A stretch of 13,414 nt of DNA from Chloroflexota bacterium (lineage in GTDB: Bacteria; Chloroflexota; Limnocylindria; Limnocylindrales; CSP1-4). The notes under the pieces were generated by a model. It was not told the origin of the DNA, made no database searches, and saw only the letters and a list, made by a program, of their open reading frames with translations. The translations under genes and the position numbers were made by a program. Location: assembly GCA_027346765.1 (NCBI GenBank), contig DAIERN010000018.1, forward strand, positions 1-13,414, given 5' to 3'. Shown in pieces: positions 1-7,129 of this stretch (its first letter is position 1; each line of letters opens with the position of its first letter).

Positions 1-1062
1 CGCGGTGAAGGCATCGTCGTCGGTCATGCCCTGGGCATACGAGCGGACCAGGTCCCACAGCTTCTGTTCGCCGTACTTGCGCACGAAGAAGTCGACCGCC
101 GCGACTGCCTCGCCGTAGGCGAGGTAGAACTGGTCCTGCGGCGCGGGGAAGAAGCCGGCGATACCGTCGAGCGGGATGAGTGAGCCGTCGCTGACAGCCG
201 AATCGACGAAGCTCTTGTAGTACGCGGTGTAGCCCACCGACAGGTAGACCGCGATGCCCTCGTTCAGCCAGCGCGGCGGATCGTGGTACGGGTTCTTGGT
301 GGCGGCGTCGAACACGAGGTGGGTCAGCTCATGGCGTACCACCTCGGCGTTGAAGTCCTGGATGCCCTGGTCCGGCGGCAGCCACACGAACATCGTCTGG
401 ATGTCCTGGTGCGATTCACCGGCGATGTTCTCGCGGTTGGGCGAGACCGCGTCAAGCAGCGCCTGCTGGGTGTCGTACACGAACAGGTCGACCGGCTTGG
501 GCAGCGTCGTGCCGAGCAGCTGCGAGGCCTTGTTGATCGCCTCGTTGGCGAGATCGCCGGCGCCCTGCGCGAACGCGTCGTTGCCCGAGTACCAGTGCAC
601 CACGACCAGCCCGTCATCGAGCGTCCGCCAGTTGTAGCGCGAGTCCTCGACGAGGCCCTGCGCGACCGGGCCCAGGGTGACCGTGCCGTCAGCGGCGCGG
701 ACGCGGAACTGGAACTCGAAGTGGGTGTTGGGCGCGCTGTTGCCCTTAACGACGCAGGCGCAGACCGCCGAGCTCGCGATGTCCAGTGGTTGGGTCACTT
801 GCCACGTATCGGCCGCCTGACCTGGCTGCGCCGCGAGGACGACGTTCGTCTCATACCCCTGCAATCGCACCAGCACGTCCACGCCGGCGATGTCATCGCC
901 GCTGATCTGCGAAGTGAAGGTCACCGGCTCGCCCAGGTTGGCGCTGACCGATGGCGTGCTGAAGGACGGCGACGCGGCGAGGACCGCGGCCGGCAGCAGC
1001 GCCGCAGCCAGTAAAGCCGCCAGCGCCAGTGCTGCCGTGGCCCGGCCGAGTGCGCGCAGCAT
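1..1062 (-). CDS. Secreted peptidase-MA-like zinc metalloprotease (partial, C-terminus beyond left edge)
   Basis: The 354 visible codons open with an Ala/Leu-rich signal peptide (about residues 1-30), so the product is exported. Residues about 31-130 look like a beta-rich domain with a close Cys pair (C101, C103). The catalytic part has HELTH at residues 244-248 and WLNEGIAVY at 265-273. The Glu at 268 is well placed as the third zinc ligand, which is the gluzincin pattern of the peptidase MA family. The ATG shares its A with the TGA of the upstream solute-binding protein gene (TGATG), which decides the start and implies translational coupling. No Shine-Dalgarno is visible. The reading frame is still open at base 1, so the C-terminus is missing. 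Its substrate is unknown. The family assignment is from motifs I can see; a role in processing envelope or peptide substrates alongside the binding protein is inference. Confidence 0.85.
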   Translation of the reverse strand, partial: MLRALGRATAALALAALLAAALLPAAVLAASPSFSTPSVSANLGEPVTFTSQISGDDIAGVDVLVRLQGYETNVVLAAQPGQAADTWQVTQPLDIASSAVCACVVKGNSAPNTHFEFQFRVRAADGTVTLGPVAQGLVEDSRYNWRTLDDGLVVVHWYSGNDAFAQGAGDLANEAINKASQLLGTTLPKPVDLFVYDTQQALLDAVSPNRENIAGESHQDIQTMFVWLPPDQGIQDFNAEVVRHELTHLVFDAATKNPYHDPPRWLNEGIAVYLSVGYTAYYKSFVDSAVSDGSLIPLDGIAGFFPAPQDQFYLAYGEAVAAVDFFVRKYGEQKLWDLVRSYAQGMTDDDAFTA

Positions 1063-2651
1063 CACTGGCCGGTGCCCGTGCCCGGCGCCCACGCCAGCCC
1101 GGCGTAGCGGATGAAGCCCACGCCCGACTCGACCGCTCCCAGCAAACCATTCCGGCTGAGGGCAAATGAGCGGTCGTAGGACACCGGCACCACCGGCGCC
1201 TCGCGCGCCAGGATGGCCTGCGCCTGGGCGTAGAGCTGGGTCTGCGCAGCGACGTCCGCGGTCCCGGCCGCCTGCGCGAGCAAAGCGTCGTAGTCGGTAT
1301 TGCTCCAGTGGCCAGTATTGCTCGTCGATCCGGTCTGGAGGAGCAGGCCAAGGAAGTCCTGTGGGTGGGGGTAGTCGGCGATCCAGGACAACGTCCAGAT
1401 CTGCGGTGTGTTCTGGGCCTCCACCTGGTCGGAGTAGCCGTTGAAGTCGAGCGCCTCGATGGTCACATGGACACCCAGGTTGGCCTGCAGCTCGCTCACG
1501 ACGGTCTGCTCGTAGCCCACGCCGTAGGTCGTCAAGGTGATCGGCGGCAGTCCCTGGCCGCCCGGGTAGCCAGCCGCGGCCAGCAGGGCGCGCGCGTCAT
1601 CGGGGTTGAACGCGGGCTGGTAGCTGGCGTCGTCGCGCCCGGCGATGCCGCGCGGGATCATCGAGGTGGCGGGCACTCCCCCGGCGAGGCTGACCATGTG
1701 CTGCCAATCGACCGCCTCGGCGAAGGCGAGCCGAACGTTGGCATCGTCGAACGGCTTTATCTGCGTCGTGAAGCCGTAGTAGTTGATCGTCAGCCCGTCG
1801 GTGCTGCGCAGCTGCGGACCGAGCTGCGAGTCGTACTGCACCCACGCCTCGTCGCCGGCGCCGATCCCGACATAATCGATGTCACCGTTGGCGAACATGT
1901 CCGTGGCGTTCTGGCCACCGAAGTCGGTGACGAGGTCGATCTGATCGAGCGTGGGCATCCCCGCCCAGTAGTTGGCGTTGCCCGCCAGGTGGATGACGCC
2001 CTGCTGACTCGCGTCCGGCAGGTACGCGCCGGAAACCACATTCGGCGGCGACTGATCCAGCTGGCCGATCTCAGACGGCGGCACGACCCCCAGCGACGGC
2101 GAGGAAGTGGTGGCGATGAAGTACGCCGCGGGGTGGGCAAGATCGACCTGCACCGTCGCGTCGCTCGTCGCCGTCAGGCCAACGGCATCGCGGCCCACCC
2201 GGCCGCCCAAGTAGTCGGTGGCGCCGTTGACGTCTGCCAGCAGCGTCGCGAGGGGCGATGGCCGCGCGGGGTTGAGCAATTGCAGCCACGAATCGACGAC
2301 GTCCTGGGCGCGCAGCGGTGAGCCATCGCTGTACGTCAGACCAGGACGCAGCTGGAACGTGATCTGCCGGCCGTCGTCGCTGACCGACCACGACTGGGCC
2401 AGCGCCGGCTGGGCGCCGCCGTTGGCATCGAACGCGGTGAGTCCCTCGAACACCTGCGCCAGGACCCTCGCCGTGCCCGCATCACCGGCCTGTGCCGGAT
2501 CCCAGGTGAACGGCTCGGACGACGCGATCCGCGCGTCGACCCCGTCGTTGGCGCCGGTCTGTGGCACCGAGCACGCGCCAACGATGAGCAGCGTGACCCC
2601 CAGCGCGAGCGCGGCGGGCGCGGTCAATCGAGCGGCAAGCGACTTGTGCAC
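1062..2651 (-). CDS. Family 5 (peptide/oligopeptide-type) ABC transporter substrate-binding lipoprotein
   Basis: This 529-residue protein starts with a lipoprotein signal peptide ending VGAC, with the lipidated Cys at residue 27. The SBP_bac_5 fold follows. The conserved stretch around residues 101-122 (LRPGLTYSDGSPLRAQDVV) and the late WIADYPHPQDF segment are typical of OppA/DppA-type peptide-binding proteins. It would sit at the outer face of the cytoplasmic membrane and deliver a peptide, or another ligand used by this family, to a permease. No permease or ATPase gene is in the window. The start is GTG at 2651, needed for the signal peptide. It lacks a Shine-Dalgarno, but TAGACT lies 9 bases upstream, so the gene may have its own leaderless transcript as well as being 40 bases downstream of the lipoprotein gene. 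Cys27 is the only cysteine, unlike the second binding protein in the window. The ligand cannot be told from sequence. Confidence 0.9.
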   Translation of the reverse strand: MHKSLAARLTAPAALALGVTLLIVGACSVPQTGANDGVDARIASSEPFTWDPAQAGDAGTARVLAQVFEGLTAFDANGGAQPALAQSWSVSDDGRQITFQLRPGLTYSDGSPLRAQDVVDSWLQLLNPARPSPLATLLADVNGATDYLGGRVGRDAVGLTATSDATVQVDLAHPAAYFIATTSSPSLGVVPPSEIGQLDQSPPNVVSGAYLPDASQQGVIHLAGNANYWAGMPTLDQIDLVTDFGGQNATDMFANGDIDYVGIGAGDEAWVQYDSQLGPQLRSTDGLTINYYGFTTQIKPFDDANVRLAFAEAVDWQHMVSLAGGVPATSMIPRGIAGRDDASYQPAFNPDDARALLAAAGYPGGQGLPPITLTTYGVGYEQTVVSELQANLGVHVTIEALDFNGYSDQVEAQNTPQIWTLSWIADYPHPQDFLGLLLQTGSTSNTGHWSNTDYDALLAQAAGTADVAAQTQLYAQAQAILAREAPVVPVSYDRSFALSRNGLLGAVESGVGFIRYAGLAWAPGTGTGQ

Positions 2652-2660
2652 GGGTGCCAG

Positions 2661-2666
2661 AGTCTA
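2661..2666 (-). promoter_or_regulatory. Candidate -10 box (TAGACT) for leaderless solute-binding protein gene
   Basis: TAGACT lies 9 bases before the GTG at 2651 in the 40-base gap after the PPC-like lipoprotein, with no Shine-Dalgarno. It suggests internal transcription initiation for the binding protein and protease genes. No clear -35 is present. Confidence 0.45.
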
Positions 2667-2691
2667 CCCGGAGGGACCCGCGCGATGCCGG

Positions 2692-3414
2692 TTACGGGTG
2701 GTTGCTGTCCAGCTCCGTGATGAACAGCGTGCCCGAGATGTACTCGCTCGCCGAGTAGCTGCCGATCCAGATGTCGTACCAGCCGCTCAGTGGCGGACTG
2801 AAGTCGATCGACGGGTCGGTGGTTCCGAACTCGTCATCCGAGCAGTGCCATTGGTTGGCCGCGTCGTTGATGATCAGAGTCGCGTCGTCACCCGGGTTTT
2901 TTGCCACGAAGTAGATGCGCAGCAGCGGCTGCACGCCGACGTTGTAGTGGATCTCGTAGTCGGGGTTGGGCTCCGCGAAGCCGGTGCAGACCGCGGGCAG
3001 GTAGCTCACGTCGATCGGGCCGCCGGCAACGACCGCCTCGTACCTGGGATCTGGGGCGAACCCGGAATCAATCTCGGGCGAGCCGTAGCGCGCCTCCAGA
3101 TTTGGATCCAGCACCATCCCGGTTGACGATGCGGTCGGCTCAGGGGTCGCGGGCTCGGTCGGGATCGCAGTTGGCGGCAGCGTCGGCGGGTCGGTCGGTG
3201 GGTCGGTCGGGATTGCTGTCGGAGTCGCTGTGGGGGTTGCCGTGGGTGGCGCAGTTGGCGCTGGCGAGGGCGCGGCAGTCGGAGGCGGGCTCGCGGTCAC
3301 ACCTGGAGTAGGCGGCGCTGTGGGGCTGGCGGCGGGCGCGACCGTGACGCAGCCCGCAAGGGTGAGCGCAACGGCCACGCTGAAAAGGCCTCGCGCGAAT
3401 CGACCGCGATCCAT
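2692..3414 (-). CDS. Lipoprotein with Pro/Thr-rich linker and PPC-like C-terminal domain
   Basis: The protein has 240 residues. A short charged N-terminus and hydrophobic stretch end in LAGC, with Cys22 as the lipid anchor. Residues about 27-97 are a low-complexity Pro/Thr/Ala linker that would act as a flexible stalk. The globular part (about 100-240) carries DDATLIINDAANQWHCSDD and SGWYDIWIGSY. These resemble bacterial pre-peptidase C-terminal (PPC-like) beta-sandwich domains. C143 and C191 could form a disulfide. The start at 3414 is chosen because AGGAGGG lies 9 bases upstream and the signal peptide begins there; a longer in-frame opening to 3498 has neither. It is probably the first gene of a minus-strand unit with the binding protein and the metalloprotease. 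PPC domains often accompany secreted proteases, which fits the neighbour, but no catalytic domain is present. Function is unknown. Confidence 0.8.
   Translation of the reverse strand: MDRGRFARGLFSVAVALTLAGCVTVAPAASPTAPPTPGVTASPPPTAAPSPAPTAPPTATPTATPTAIPTDPPTDPPTLPPTAIPTEPATPEPTASSTGMVLDPNLEARYGSPEIDSGFAPDPRYEAVVAGGPIDVSYLPAVCTGFAEPNPDYEIHYNVGVQPLLRIYFVAKNPGDDATLIINDAANQWHCSDDEFGTTDPSIDFSPPLSGWYDIWIGSYSASEYISGTLFITELDSNHP
3124..3336 (-). repeat. Degenerate Pro/Thr-coding repeat tract (linker)
   Basis: This low-complexity tract encodes residues about 27-97 of the lipoprotein, mostly imperfect PT, PPT and APT units. It is degenerate at the nucleotide level, so it is a protein linker repeat rather than a mobile or structural DNA repeat. 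Confidence 0.8.
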
Positions 3415-3423
3415 GTGTGACGA

Positions 3424-3430
3424 CCCTCCT
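3424..3430 (-). promoter_or_regulatory. Shine-Dalgarno AGGAGGG of the PPC-like lipoprotein
   Basis: A strong anti-16S match lies 9 bases before the ATG at 3414 and fixes that start. It contrasts with most other first genes in the window, which lack one. An isolated TTGACG on the same strand at 3463-3468 is a possible -35 element, but I see no convincing -10 at the right spacing. Confidence 0.75.
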
Positions 3431-3509
3431 ACGAACGCAACCGTCGACCGCGCCGTGCGGCTCGTCAAGGGCCACTCGCCATGTTTGCGCTCATCCACGC
3501 TCGCGGCGG

Positions 3510-3515
3510 TAACGT
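3510..3515 (+). promoter_or_regulatory. Candidate -10 box (TAACGT) for leaderless msrB
   Basis: TAACGT sits 10 bases before the ATG at 3526, with no Shine-Dalgarno between. The spacing places transcription start at or just before the start codon. No good -35 is visible. This is the loosest of the five such boxes in the window. Confidence 0.4.
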
Positions 3516-3525
3516 AGCTATCGGG

Positions 3526-3942
3526 ATGAAGACATTTGACCCCGCCGAGCTGCGGGCCCGACTGACGCCGCTTCAGTATTCAGTCACCCAGAATGCTGAC
3601 ACCGAACGCGCGTTCAGCGGCATGTATTGGGACAACCACGCGCAGGGCACGTACCGCTGCGTGGTCTGCAAGGAGCCACTGTTCGAGTCGGGCACCAAGT
3701 TCGAATCGGGCTCGGGCTGGCCCAGCTTCTACGACGTCGTCGAGCAAGGCAAGGTCAACCAGAAGACCGACCGAACGTTGGGCATGACGCGCACGGAGGT
3801 CACCTGCGCCAACTGCGGTGCCCACCTGGGCCACCTCTTCCCCGATGGGCCGCGGCCGACCGGGTTGCGCTACTGCATCAACTCCGCGTCGCTCGACTTC
3901 GAGCCGCGGCCGGCGCGCGAGCAGGCGGCCGAGCAGCCCTAA
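3526..3942 (+). CDS. msrB: Peptide-methionine (R)-S-oxide reductase MsrB
   Basis: This 138-residue protein is a complete stand-alone MsrB, which reduces the R epimer of methionine sulfoxide in proteins using thioredoxin-type reductant. The zinc-binding pairs C45-x2-C48 and C94-x2-C97 are present. So are the signature GSGWPSF (around 62-68) and [12 protein letters not shown] (98-109), and the catalytic Cys117 in [11 protein letters not shown]. No signal peptide is seen, so it is cytoplasmic. The start ATG at 3526 matches the usual N-terminus (MKTFDP). An in-frame ATG at 3481 would add 15 residues with no family support. There is no Shine-Dalgarno; TAACGT lies 10 bases upstream. It runs divergently from the PPC-like lipoprotein and is followed after 11 bases by the YciI-like gene. 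Confidence 0.97.
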   Translation: MKTFDPAELRARLTPLQYSVTQNADTERAFSGMYWDNHAQGTYRCVVCKEPLFESGTKFESGSGWPSFYDVVEQGKVNQKTDRTLGMTRTEVTCANCGAHLGHLFPDGPRPTGLRYCINSASLDFEPRPAREQAAEQP

Positions 3943-3945
3943 ACT
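3940..3945 (+). promoter_or_regulatory. Candidate -10 box (TAAACT) for leaderless YciI-like gene
   Basis: TAAACT overlaps the TAA stop of msrB and lies 8 bases before the ATG at 3954, with no Shine-Dalgarno. The YciI-like gene could be expressed from its own leaderless transcript as well as by read-through from msrB. Confidence 0.45.
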
Positions 3946-3953
3946 CGGGCGCA

Positions 3954-4337
3954 ATGCCGCGCGATCCGAATGTTCCCGACGAGTTCGAGGTTTACACGCT
4001 TGTCATCCTGCGCCGCCCAAAGGACGCGCCGCAGCTCAGGGAGGAGTTGCGCGACGAGCTGCAGGCACAGCATCTCGCCTACCGCGCGGATCTTCGCCGG
4101 CGCGGAGTGCTCGTCGCCAACGGCCCGTTCCGCGAACAAACCGACGTGTCGCTGCGCGGCCTGTCGATCTTCACCACCGGTCTCGAGGAGACCGCGCGCC
4201 TCAATGACGCCGATCCCATGGTCAAGGCCAATTGGCTCGGTTATGACCTCATGGAGTGGTGGGTCGCGGCGGGCACGCTCGCGTTTCCCTCGTTCGACGG
4301 CCCAGTGGGCGATCGCCGGGTGATGACAGACGACTGA
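3954..4337 (+). CDS. YciI-like (YCII-related) domain protein
   Basis: This 127-residue protein has the ferredoxin-like YciI architecture. An N-terminal beta strand (YTLVILRRP) is followed by a helix and HLAYRADLRRRGVLVANGPF (about 40-59), in which His40 and the G-P turn are characteristic of the family. A distal segment rich in D, P and W follows (DADPMVKANWLGYDLMEWW). YciI-like proteins are small, usually dimeric, cytoplasmic proteins; some have dehalogenase or muconolactone-isomerase-like roles, and most are uncharacterised. The start at 3954 fits the domain and is preceded by TAAACT at 8 bases. The gene follows msrB in the same direction and ends 12 bases from the convergent stop of the second solute-binding protein. 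The specific reaction is unknown. Confidence 0.85.
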   Translation: MPRDPNVPDEFEVYTLVILRRPKDAPQLREELRDELQAQHLAYRADLRRRGVLVANGPFREQTDVSLRGLSIFTTGLEETARLNDADPMVKANWLGYDLMEWWVAAGTLAFPSFDGPVGDRRVMTDD

Positions 4338-4349
4338 CGTCGCCAGAGC

Positions 4350-6314
4350 TCAGTGGGCGAGGATCTGGATGTTCTCGTAGAGGGTGTCGCCGACGTTCTG
4401 GTGGTCTGACGGCGTCGCGACGTAGTTGACCACCCACGGCCGGACGAGCGAGACGGTCTCGCCGTAACGGAGGAACAGCACCGGCGCATCCTGGACCAGC
4501 AGCTGCTCGGCTTGGTGGTAGAACGGAAGCGACTCCTGGTAGATCGCCGCCTTCGCGCCTTCGTCCAGCAGCCCGTCGTATGCAGGATTGCAGTAGTTAG
4601 ATCCGTTGTACCGGGCGCCGCATGCGAACAGGGGCCGGTTCTGGTTATCCGGATGAGGGAAGTCCGCCCCCCACGCATCGCGCGCGACGTCGGCCCAGGT
4701 GGTCTTTGGCGGAAATGGACCGGGCCAAAGCCCATTGTCGACACAGCGGGTGTCCAGCTGTCTGTTAGTGAAACCCAGGACCTGGCGCCACTGCTCAGCC
4801 AGGTACATCACTCGGCCGTCGTGGCCGGCATCGCAGTTGTAGTTGAAGCGCATCGTGCCCAACATTTGCGCCCACGCCTTGGTCTCCTGGCACGTCGCGT
4901 CACAGTCGTCGCTCGCCGGCTTGATGTCGGCAGCGTCGGGCTCAGCCACGCCAAGCTCGCCCAGCGCCGTGCTGAGCTCCGTGCGCGCGGCGGCAGGATC
5001 GAACGGCAACGGTGTGTCGATCGCCGTGACGGTGGGGAAGCCGGGGATGCCGGGCATGGTCGGGCTGTAAGCCGGAACACCAATGCCGGCGAAGGCTTGG
5101 TTGATCATGTCCGTCTTGTCGATGGCCTGCGTCATCGCCCGGCGAAAGTGCACATTCTGGAGTGGCGAGCGGCCGACCATGCCTGACGTGACGGCCTCGT
5201 TTACAGGGCACGGCTGGCTCTGAGGCCACGCCTCTGGCTGGACACAGTTGGCGAAATCCCAGTATTCGACTGACAGTCTGTTGGTGCGCACGATCATCGA
5301 CGCGTAGTCCGGGTTCGCGAGCACTCGCGGGATAGCCGCGGAGTACACGGCGACTTCATCGAGGTTGCCACTCTCCCAGGACGCGACTGCCTCGTCTGGC
5401 CCTCCCCCGATGCCGATCTCGATGCGTTCCAGCCCCGGCGTCTTGCCGTACCAGTTCGGGTTGGGCGTCAGCACAACCTTGCTGTTGTGCGTCCACTCGG
5501 ACAGCACGAACGGGCCTGACGCCGCGAAACCAGCTTCGTACCAGTAGGGATCCCCTCCGGCTGTTGACGCCTGGTGGGGCGGAACCGGCGTCAGCTGCGG
5601 CATCGCAGTGATGTCCGGCCAGAAGACCGTCGGCTGAACCAGCTGGAACACCACGGTGTGATCGTCGGGCGCCGTCACGCCGAGTTGATCGAGGAGGCCC
5701 TCCACCGTCGCGTCATCGAAGGTTCCGGCCCCGCGATCGAGCCACGGCGTCTCACCTTCCGGGCACCCGAGATTCACTCCCATTAGCTCGTAGCCGCCCT
5801 TCAGGTAGCACATGAGATAGCCCATGTCGAAGGCGTTGCGCGGATCGGCCAGGTCGCGCACGGCGCGGACGATGTCGCCCGCCAGGATCGAGGTGCCGTC
5901 GCTGTACTGGGCGTCCGTTCGCAGGTGGTAGGTGTAGGTCAGCAGGTCCGCGCTGACGGTCGGTAAGTCGGTCGCCAGCGACGGAACCAGGTGGCCGCCG
6001 CCGTCGCGATAGAGCAGGCCGCGCTGGATCGCGTTGATGATCGAGTACTCGTCTGAGTAGCTCGCCGCCTGCGGGCGCAGGGTCCGCGGATCGGTAGCGC
6101 AGCAATAAACGCGGAACACAGTGGCGATGCCCGGGTCCATGGGCGGGGTCGCGCTTGGTGTGGGGGCCGGCGTGGGCGTTGGGCTGGCGGTTGGCGCGGC
6201 CGTGACGGTTGGCGCAGGAGACGGCGTGGGTGACGGCGACGGGACCGTCTGCGAAGTGCATGCCAGCAGTACCAAGACGATGAGCGGCGCGACGCGAAGA
6301 CGGAGATTCGTCAC
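4350..6314 (-). CDS. Large cysteine-rich family 5 ABC substrate-binding lipoprotein with Pro/Thr linker
   Basis: The protein has 654 residues. The signal peptide ends LLAC with lipidated Cys19. Residues about 21-58 are a Ser/Pro/Thr/Ala linker, and an SBP_bac_5-type domain follows. Recognisable landmarks are HLRTDAQYSDGTS (130-142) and WGADFPHPDNQNR near the C-terminus. It probably binds a peptide-like solute outside the membrane for an ABC importer not encoded here. After the lipid Cys I count 12 further cysteines, including adjacent C71-C72; several could form disulfides. At 654 residues it is longer than the commoner 500-550 of the family, partly because of the linker. The GTG at 6314 is the furthest-upstream possible start, because TAA lies in frame two codons before it. 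It has no Shine-Dalgarno and no close TANNNT box. It lies 45 bases after the peptidase-E-like gene and is likely co-transcribed with it. Confidence 0.88.
   Translation of the reverse strand: MTNLRLRVAPLIVLVLLACTSQTVPSPSPTPSPAPTVTAAPTASPTPTPAPTPSATPPMDPGIATVFRVYCCATDPRTLRPQAASYSDEYSIINAIQRGLLYRDGGGHLVPSLATDLPTVSADLLTYTYHLRTDAQYSDGTSILAGDIVRAVRDLADPRNAFDMGYLMCYLKGGYELMGVNLGCPEGETPWLDRGAGTFDDATVEGLLDQLGVTAPDDHTVVFQLVQPTVFWPDITAMPQLTPVPPHQASTAGGDPYWYEAGFAASGPFVLSEWTHNSKVVLTPNPNWYGKTPGLERIEIGIGGGPDEAVASWESGNLDEVAVYSAAIPRVLANPDYASMIVRTNRLSVEYWDFANCVQPEAWPQSQPCPVNEAVTSGMVGRSPLQNVHFRRAMTQAIDKTDMINQAFAGIGVPAYSPTMPGIPGFPTVTAIDTPLPFDPAAARTELSTALGELGVAEPDAADIKPASDDCDATCQETKAWAQMLGTMRFNYNCDAGHDGRVMYLAEQWRQVLGFTNRQLDTRCVDNGLWPGPFPPKTTWADVARDAWGADFPHPDNQNRPLFACGARYNGSNYCNPAYDGLLDEGAKAAIYQESLPFYHQAEQLLVQDAPVLFLRYGETVSLVRPWVVNYVATPSDHQNVGDTLYENIQILAH
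6141..6254 (-). repeat. Degenerate Ser/Pro/Thr-coding repeat tract (linker)
   Basis: The tract encodes residues about 21-58 of the second solute-binding lipoprotein as imperfect PSP, PT and APT units directly after the lipid anchor. It mirrors the tract in the PPC-like lipoprotein and is best read as a surface stalk. Confidence 0.75.
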
Positions 6315-6323
6315 TACTTAATC

Positions 6324-6342
6324 GATGCCGCGCGCGGCCATC
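6324..6342 (-). promoter_or_regulatory. Hairpin in the pepE-to-solute-binding-protein gap
   Basis: On the minus strand GATGGCCGC pairs with GCGGCATC around a two-base GC centre, with one bulged G. The very GC-rich hairpin ends 9 bases before the GTG at 6314. No T-run follows, so it is not a standard intrinsic terminator. It could slow read-through, act as a processing site, or affect translation of the downstream start. Its function is unproven. Confidence 0.3.
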
Positions 6343-6359
6343 CGGTTGGCGCCTCGTCT

Positions 6360-7091
6360 TTAGTTGTTGAACAGCCGCCAGACTCCCTCTGAGACGACCT
6401 CCACCTCTGTGTCCACGACCTTGAGGGCGGTTGCCTCGTCGATTGCGTAGCTGGCGGAGGGAATGTGCGCGGCCCATCGCTCGGCGTTGGTCGGAGTGAC
6501 CTCGCCGTGGTCGGGGTTGACGTAGTGCGGGATGACCGCGAAGTGGACCAGGCCAATCCCCGGCGCGGTCACGAGATCGACCTCCTCCTCGCCGTTCGCG
6601 CCCAGCCACCAGATCTTCTCTGACTTGAGCACCTCGCCGTCGCGCTTGGGCGGGTTGCTGTATGTCTCACAAAAGATGCGGGCCGTCGCGATTGCGCCGG
6701 CACTCACGCCGACGTAGACGGCGTTCTCCATTTCCGCGAACAAGTCGGCAACGCCCGACTTGCGCAGCCAGTGCGCGAGATACACCGGGTCGCCACCCCA
6801 GACCAGGATCGCCTCTGCTTCACGGACGCCCGGCTCCCAGGTCGCGCGGTCGATGCTCGGCAGCGCGGTCAGCTCCAACAGGCCGATCGACTTCCACCCC
6901 AGGTCGTACAGCTTGCCTTTGGCATCGCCGGCGATCGCCCGATGGATGCCACCCGGGCCGCCGGCAAATGGATGCATGCCGGTGGCGATGAACAGTGCGC
7001 TCGACTCCTCGATGGGCTTGCCCAGAAGGTCGATCAGCGCATTGCGGATGCTGGCATTGGTGATGCCCGACGAGACAAGCAGCAGCTTCAC
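6360..7091 (-). CDS. pepE: Peptidase E-like (family S51) serine hydrolase
   Basis: This 243-residue protein belongs to the S51 / class I glutamine amidotransferase-like fold. It shows an N-terminal strand (VKLLLVSSG), WGGDPVYL (about 98-105), the nucleophile elbow VGVSAGAIA with Ser130, and VIPHYVNPDHG with His189. These match the Ser and His positions of dipeptidase E, a cytoplasmic enzyme that cleaves Asp-Xaa dipeptides. Some relatives act instead as cyanophycinase-like peptidases. The start is GTG at 7091, placed exactly where the family begins. It has no Shine-Dalgarno, and TATGCT lies 9 bases upstream. A longer open frame to 7292 would run antisense through the divergent gene and is not credible. 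The next gene is a peptide-type solute-binding protein, which supports a peptide uptake and breakdown role by inference. Substrate specificity is not determined. Confidence 0.85.
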   Translation of the reverse strand: MKLLLVSSGITNASIRNALIDLLGKPIEESSALFIATGMHPFAGGPGGIHRAIAGDAKGKLYDLGWKSIGLLELTALPSIDRATWEPGVREAEAILVWGGDPVYLAHWLRKSGVADLFAEMENAVYVGVSAGAIATARIFCETYSNPPKRDGEVLKSEKIWWLGANGEEEVDLVTAPGIGLVHFAVIPHYVNPDHGEVTPTNAERWAAHIPSASYAIDEATALKVVDTEVEVVSEGVWRLFNN

Positions 7092-7100
7092 GGTGCGCAG

Positions 7101-7106
7101 AGCATA
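7101..7106 (-). promoter_or_regulatory. Candidate -10 box (TATGCT) for leaderless pepE
   Basis: TATGCT lies 9 bases before the GTG at 7091. It is the closest of the boxes here to the TATAAT consensus. No recognisable TTGACA lies about 17 bases further upstream. Its placement predicts a transcript starting at or near the start codon. Confidence 0.5.
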
Positions 7107-7129
7107 CGCAAGCAACTGCCGGCGATTGC

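Larger units (their letters stand above)
3415..3525. other. Divergent intergenic region between PPC-like lipoprotein and msrB
   Basis: At 111 bases this is the longest non-coding stretch in the window. It holds the lipoprotein Shine-Dalgarno, a candidate TTGACG -35 on the minus strand, and the TAACGT box of msrB. I see no RNA gene, strong operator palindrome or extra small gene in it. Confidence 0.6.

Noticed and set aside
283..3126. Long plus-strand open frames (about 283-1014, 1308-2321 and 2218-3126) opposite the envelope genes
   Set aside because: They are antisense to genes with clear domains, signal peptides and motifs. Their translations are Arg/Gly/Val-rich with no recognisable domain, as expected for shadow frames in GC-rich DNA.
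4303..4360. Direct repeat CAGTGGGCGA at 4303-4312 and 4351-4360 across the convergent gene ends
   Set aside because: It is a ten-base match, each copy explained by its own coding sequence, with no target-site or mobile-element context.
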